A DNA stretch of 64,000 bases from the NCBI GenBank assembly GCA_022495005.1, contig JAGYXB010001065.1, positions 357,493 to 421,492 of the forward strand. Direction: 5' to 3'. This document shows, piece after piece, positions 59,806 through 64,000 of this stretch. The number at the start of each line of letters is the position of its first letter. The first letter of the stretch is position 1. This stretch comes from Rhyacophila brunnea (taxonomy: Eukaryota; Arthropoda; Insecta; Trichoptera; Rhyacophilidae). The position numbers and the translations under genes were made by a program. The notes under the pieces are model-generated. The model did no database searches and was not told where the DNA came from. It was given only the letters and a program-made list of their open reading frames with translations.

Positions 59806-61963
59806 AGGTGTATTGACATACTAACAGTGATAATTATATACGGTAGTAGCTATTTAACATTAATCAAATAGCCAAACATTCATGTGGACAGGTGATCATT
59901 CGTTTGATCGTTTCCATGACCATCTGCACACAAATCCGGATTTATATCACCGATAAAGTACCGGATATGTTTGAATATAGATATATTATTATATATAACA
60001 TAAATCTTAATTTTGAACAAAAATACTCCAAAAAAAAAGTCCAAGTAGGAGGGCGGTTAAAATTGCAAAATTGAAAATAACACAACCAGGAACCATGGTC
60101 TGTAATAATATCCGTGTTTTGCGCGCATTATGTATATGGTGCCATTTTCCTAAAACAATTTGTTTTCCAAGTTTATTCTGTCTAATTGGTGCAAAAAATG
60201 TAATCTTGTCACGGTAATGGTTGCCATCTACCATCAGCGTTATTCCGATCGCATTTTCCAAAAAGTATGGCCTGATGACACCTGCTGCCCAGAAACCACA
60301 CCATCCGTATTTTTTTGGGTGGATTGGTTCTCATTCGCAGCACAGTTGAATAGGTACCATAAAATAAAAAAAATATGGGAAATTAATAAACACATTTTGT
60401 TGTTGAAAAACATGTAAGATTCATTTTTGTCAATAAACTTGTAGTGGTCAATGACTTCGGGCCTTCTCACCACTATTTCGGCAGTATAAAAATTAGCAAA
60501 TCATTTAAACTATCGCACAACAGTCGCATCTACAGCCAGCATATTCTACACACGTGACATCTAAGTGCAATAAAGGTCAGCAGATTTCTCAATTGCAAAC
60601 TTCTTCAGCAATGACTCTCAATTTACCGAATATTCATACAGATAATTAGCAGGTCATATTTGATTAGTTTCTCAGTCTAAATACCTATTAGTATCAATCG
60701 TAATCTCAGACCGATCAGTAAGCTCCGTGTCAGTTGCCCCGCACAGTAGTCTGTTATACCGAGCTCGGACCTCGGACCATTATCAAAAGTATTGTAACAT
60801 AACGCTCTTATAAAATACTCTTGTACCAACTCTTTACGCTGCAAATAAAACTCGCTCCTGCATCTATCGGAGCAACCACCACCAAATCTCGACTTCTCCT
60901 GGTCATCCTCAAGCACAGCGGTCTCGTCCCATAACAACGAGACCCGCAAAAAACTTACAATGCATTTCCAATATTACGCTTCATATTATGTTACACACAA
61001 CATCGTACAATTATAAAAGGGCGAAGTGTCGATACAATATTATTTTGCCTTATTAAAAAGTCATAAGTAAAAAGACAATCTTAGCTAACAAATCTTTGTT
61101 CCTTCATTAAGATATTTCAGTGGCTTTAATTACTAGTACAGATTGCCACAAATTCTCCGAATCACTAACGGTTAGTTTAGTTTTTACGCAACTAAAGTTT
61201 TTACGGTATACTCTTATTGCAGCTTCCGCAGTAATGTTCAAGTACTTTAAATTAAAAAAGTTCTCTTTCTACGGTTCTACAAGTTTCATTCGGTGTTTTA
61301 CCTTTGCTGGTGTCAAAACAAGTCAGTTGGCAAGAAAGATTTGATAACTTTTTTTTCGCTTCTCTATTAAAGCAAAATTTCTAGCATCGCATCACAAGAA
61401 ACTATGTCTATATAGTGATAAGAACTTATGAGTAATGGTATCAAAAAGATTTTGGAAAGCCAAAAAGAGTAAAAGATAAAACAAACATTTTATTTTTATT
61501 CTGGCTCGTTCGGTTCTACAGAATCAAATATTTTTGTCCATTTTATTCGCAAAGATGTTTAGTACTTTTAGCAGGCATGACGCAATCGTATGCATGGATT
61601 CACTCCACATACAAATAATATTGTTTATTATCTCCAACGTTAATCCATAAATTATAACATGAAAGTTATCTACTATAAAATATATCGGAGTGACTGAGTG
61701 TCAGAATAAACACAACCTGTTGCAAATTGAGAGACGTACAACAACAGAATTTGTCTGGTGGTGACTATTATCACTATACCCTTTTGAGTTCTGATTGATT
61801 CAGCTTTTATATGATGAATTTATAATGATACAGTTGCCCATAGATCTTTTGCTCCGATTGCACACTAAAGCTTATCCCAAACTTTGCATGTATCCGTTCG
61901 AGGTATTTAAAATTAGGAAAATCATCTTTAAATACCTTTCGATAAAAATTTTTTTATTGAAGA
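59806..61963. other. spacer with unassigned balanced-composition patches
   Basis: Patches at 60060-60480 and 60690-60960 have a more balanced composition. They carry minus-strand ORFs (60007-60261, 60240-60473, 60677-60949) with plausible-looking protein sequence such as GKWHHIHNARKTRILL, but no family I recognise, no repeats elsewhere in the window and no splice structure I can defend. They could be exon remnants or single-copy transposon debris. Confidence 0.3.
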
Positions 61964-62632
61964 TTAAGGGGGTACATGCTCAGCGTAGGTCAAAATGGAG
62001 CTTTTGTTCTATTTTTCAAAGCATGATCCTGGACATACCTTAAACGTTGTAGATAATCTATATATATAATTTTGAAGCCTTATTATCTTTTATATTTATT
62101 TTAAACATTTGATGACTGCATAAAGTATTTTTATTACATAAAATAGTATACTTTTAAACCTCTCGCTCTAATGTTTAAGAATATAGTCATATTTCAGTAC
62201 ATGCATGTGCAGTGGTGTTAAGATTTTTTACGTTTATTAGTTTTTAAACGCATTTATAAAGCCATTAGTATAATTTATGTCGACATTATTATGGTGAAAT
62301 ATTTACGATAAAAAATTATATTGATAATCTCTGTGATCCCAAATTTGACAAAATTGGGCATTTTATAATTCAAAAAATGGGCAAGATTAACACATTTGAA
62401 GATAATTCTAAAGATACTCATTATAAGCTATGTCTTTGACCATTCAAGTGTGATAAACATCCTACGAATAATGATTGCTTTATAATAACTATTGACCTAA
62501 GAATAAGGTAGTTTTTTTAAAATACGCCATTTCTTTTCGCATTCTCCAGTGGTTAAGCTACAACATACGGCCGTAGTCATAAATTGACAAACTATTATTG
62601 AAGTAGGGAGTAAAATGATGTTAACGCACGTG
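61964..62632 (+). repeat. foldback family A solo left arm (A5)
   Basis: TTAA at 61964-61967 is followed by GGGGGTACATGCTCAGCGTA and a full family A arm (CCTTAAACGTTGTAGATAAT, CATTTGATGACTGCATAAAG, CCTCTCGCTCTAATGTTTAA, AACATACGGCCGTAGTCATA, AGTAGGGAGTAAAATGATGT). It stops at GTTAACGCACGTG (62632), which is the palindrome centre in complete copies. The other arm is absent. The ORF at 61795-62043 runs into this arm and is spurious. Confidence 0.88.
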
Positions 62633-63860
62633 TAAGTAATATTAAGTAATATTATAATAAATATGTTCAGATATCAAGTTCTAGCTCTGGGGTAGAGATC
62701 CACAGCTCGTGGTATTGAATTTAATATAATATGATTCTTTACGAGCAGGTAATCATTATCAGAAAACTTTGATCAATTATTTCGCCCACGTTCATCTGAA
62801 TAGGATATTTTTCGCTGTTTTTTCTTTCAAATAAGAACCTATTTTTCCAAGAGAAAAGATTTCCATAAAAGTTTTTTGCATATTAATTGTAGGTAATATT
62901 TTTACCATCCAGCATAATCCAGGCATGTGTAACATGAATATTAATTAAAGAATGATGGGGGAGACTGTCCCCTCAGTCTCTTAAGGTAGAGCCGCCCCTG
63001 CTCTTTACGGAAGAGGAGTTATATGAATTATATGTTTAATATAAGATCCCTGAGCCGTTGATGATTTATTGTAAAAATCTACAAACATTTTCATTTCAAT
63101 TTCTAATATCATTTTTTGCAGTGAAAACGCCATTTATAAATAATCTAAAAGTAAAGCAAATAATAAATTAATTGCATTATAATGAATATGCATAGTAGTA
63201 CTCTATTTAAAGTATAGGTTGTGTGTAGGTTAAGAATCGAACTTAATCCCTATTACGCTTCACAAAGAATTACCACATTTCTTGTTGTTTCGTAGGATTT
63301 CTGGGAACTTTAAGTTTCTTCTGATGAAAATGCAGGCTTCTTTCTTTTCCGAGTTGTCGTTTTCATGGAATTTCATCCATTTCAAAGCTAATAAGTAATT
63401 GGATAACTTCGCAAATATACTGATGTCGGAGAATACAAACACTTCAAACTGTCACTTTGCCCACTTTCCACTATTCTAACATTAATAGCCGTACACATAG
63501 AGGTGCTTCCATCTGTTGACCGATTATAAAATGTTTGATATATTATACTTATATAGAGCCATACCCTATCGGTATTAAATTTAACGTATGGTTGACACCT
63601 ATTCCACATAAAATAGGGGTGTTTTAATTTATGTTTGATACTTTGCACCTTTCTACCAAACAGTAACGATAGTAAAGTTATAGAATATTATGGTTTTATG
63701 ATTTGTACCCGTTGTTAAACCTACTATATTATAATTTTCCATGGCTAATTTTCTACAACTCTGGACTATGTACCTATGTCAAATTTGAAATGACAAATTG
63801 ATACCAGTGCAAAATGGCGATACATTTAAAACTTGCATCTCTTATTGATAAACTGTAAAT
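62633..63860. other. AT-rich spacer
   Basis: Two minus-strand ORFs (63260-63442, 63388-63648) show no known domain. No repeat termini recognised. Confidence 0.35.
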
Positions 63861-64000
63861 CAGTGCTTCTCAAACTTTTTTATACCATGGCCCCTGAAAT
63901 TAGAAAAAAAAATCCTAAAAATTTTAGTCTTTTAGTGACCACCAGTACTTTATTTACCATCAATTATTAACATTTTTAAAACAAAATTAAAAAAATATCA
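63861..64000 (+). mobile_element. left end of a hAT element, cut by the window edge
   Basis: CAGTGCTTCTCAAACTTTTT followed by ATACCATGGCCCC is a typical hAT left terminus (CAGTGGTTCTCAAAC family) and resembles the inverted right end at 58825. The element continues beyond the window. Confidence 0.65.

Noticed and set aside
1..64000. CRISPR arrays, bacterial operons, integrated viral genomes or symbiont DNA
   Set aside because: No regularly spaced repeats with unique spacers, no ribosome binding sites with dense ORFs, and no viral structural or replication genes were seen; composition and transposon content are those of an arthropod nuclear genome.

Overview
This window looks like AT-rich (roughly 70% A+T by eye) nuclear DNA from an arthropod, most likely an insect. 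The reasons are the mix of transposon families (RTE-type LINEs with (CATCAT)n tails, Jockey-group LINEs, mariner, piggyBac, hAT, Helitrons, TTAA-flanked foldback elements), short runs of the insect telomere-type motif TTAGG/CCTAA, and the complete absence of bacterial gene organisation. I cannot name the species. I found no intact host gene. Almost every open reading frame over 60 codons is either a fragment of a transposable element, an artefact of a repeat, or an uninterpretable chance ORF.

Layout. 1-5 kb: AT-rich spacer with a TTA-flanked foldback MITE (901-1201), a solo arm of foldback family A (2800-3280) and a TIR element carrying a tRNA-like core (3769-4053). 5.5-11.2 kb: an internally deleted piggyBac that keeps only the C-terminal Cys-rich domain, a truncated LINE reverse transcriptase (minus strand), a non-autonomous Helitron with six tandem internal units and a canonical hairpin-CTAG end, and a decayed hAT. 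12.8-17.4 kb: a 1.4-kb family A palindrome and two copies of family C (tRNA-like box A/B core). 23.4-28.1 kb: an RTE insertion with a perfect 14-bp target duplication, an 860-bp near-perfect family B palindrome with TTAA flanks, a THAP-type exon 1 remnant, and an RTE insertion whose 5' half is inverted (twin priming) inside a 10-bp target duplication. 29.6-31.0 kb: the best family A palindrome (29644-31040). 37-40.6 kb: a mariner transposase fragment, a third family A copy, and a family B arm interrupted by a LINE. 41.7-51.2 kb: the richest patch of nested elements, with a hAT interrupted by a TA-flanked MITE, several foldback MITEs and two LINE remnants. 55-64 kb: a second THAP-like exon 1, an RTE 3' tail, a ZBED5/SCAND3-like hAT pseudogene with its terminal repeat, a family A solo arm (61964-62632) and the start of another hAT at the window end.

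How it fits together. Nothing here works as a pathway. The window is a graveyard with some younger insertions: palindrome arms that are still nearly identical, and LINE copies with intact target duplications. The most interesting material is (i) two unrelated foldback families, A and B, with arms of about 690 and 430 bp and TTAA flanks, which also occur as solo arms ending near the palindrome centre; (ii) the twin-primed RTE copy; (iii) two THAP first-exon-like sequences; and (iv) the repeat-bearing Helitron.
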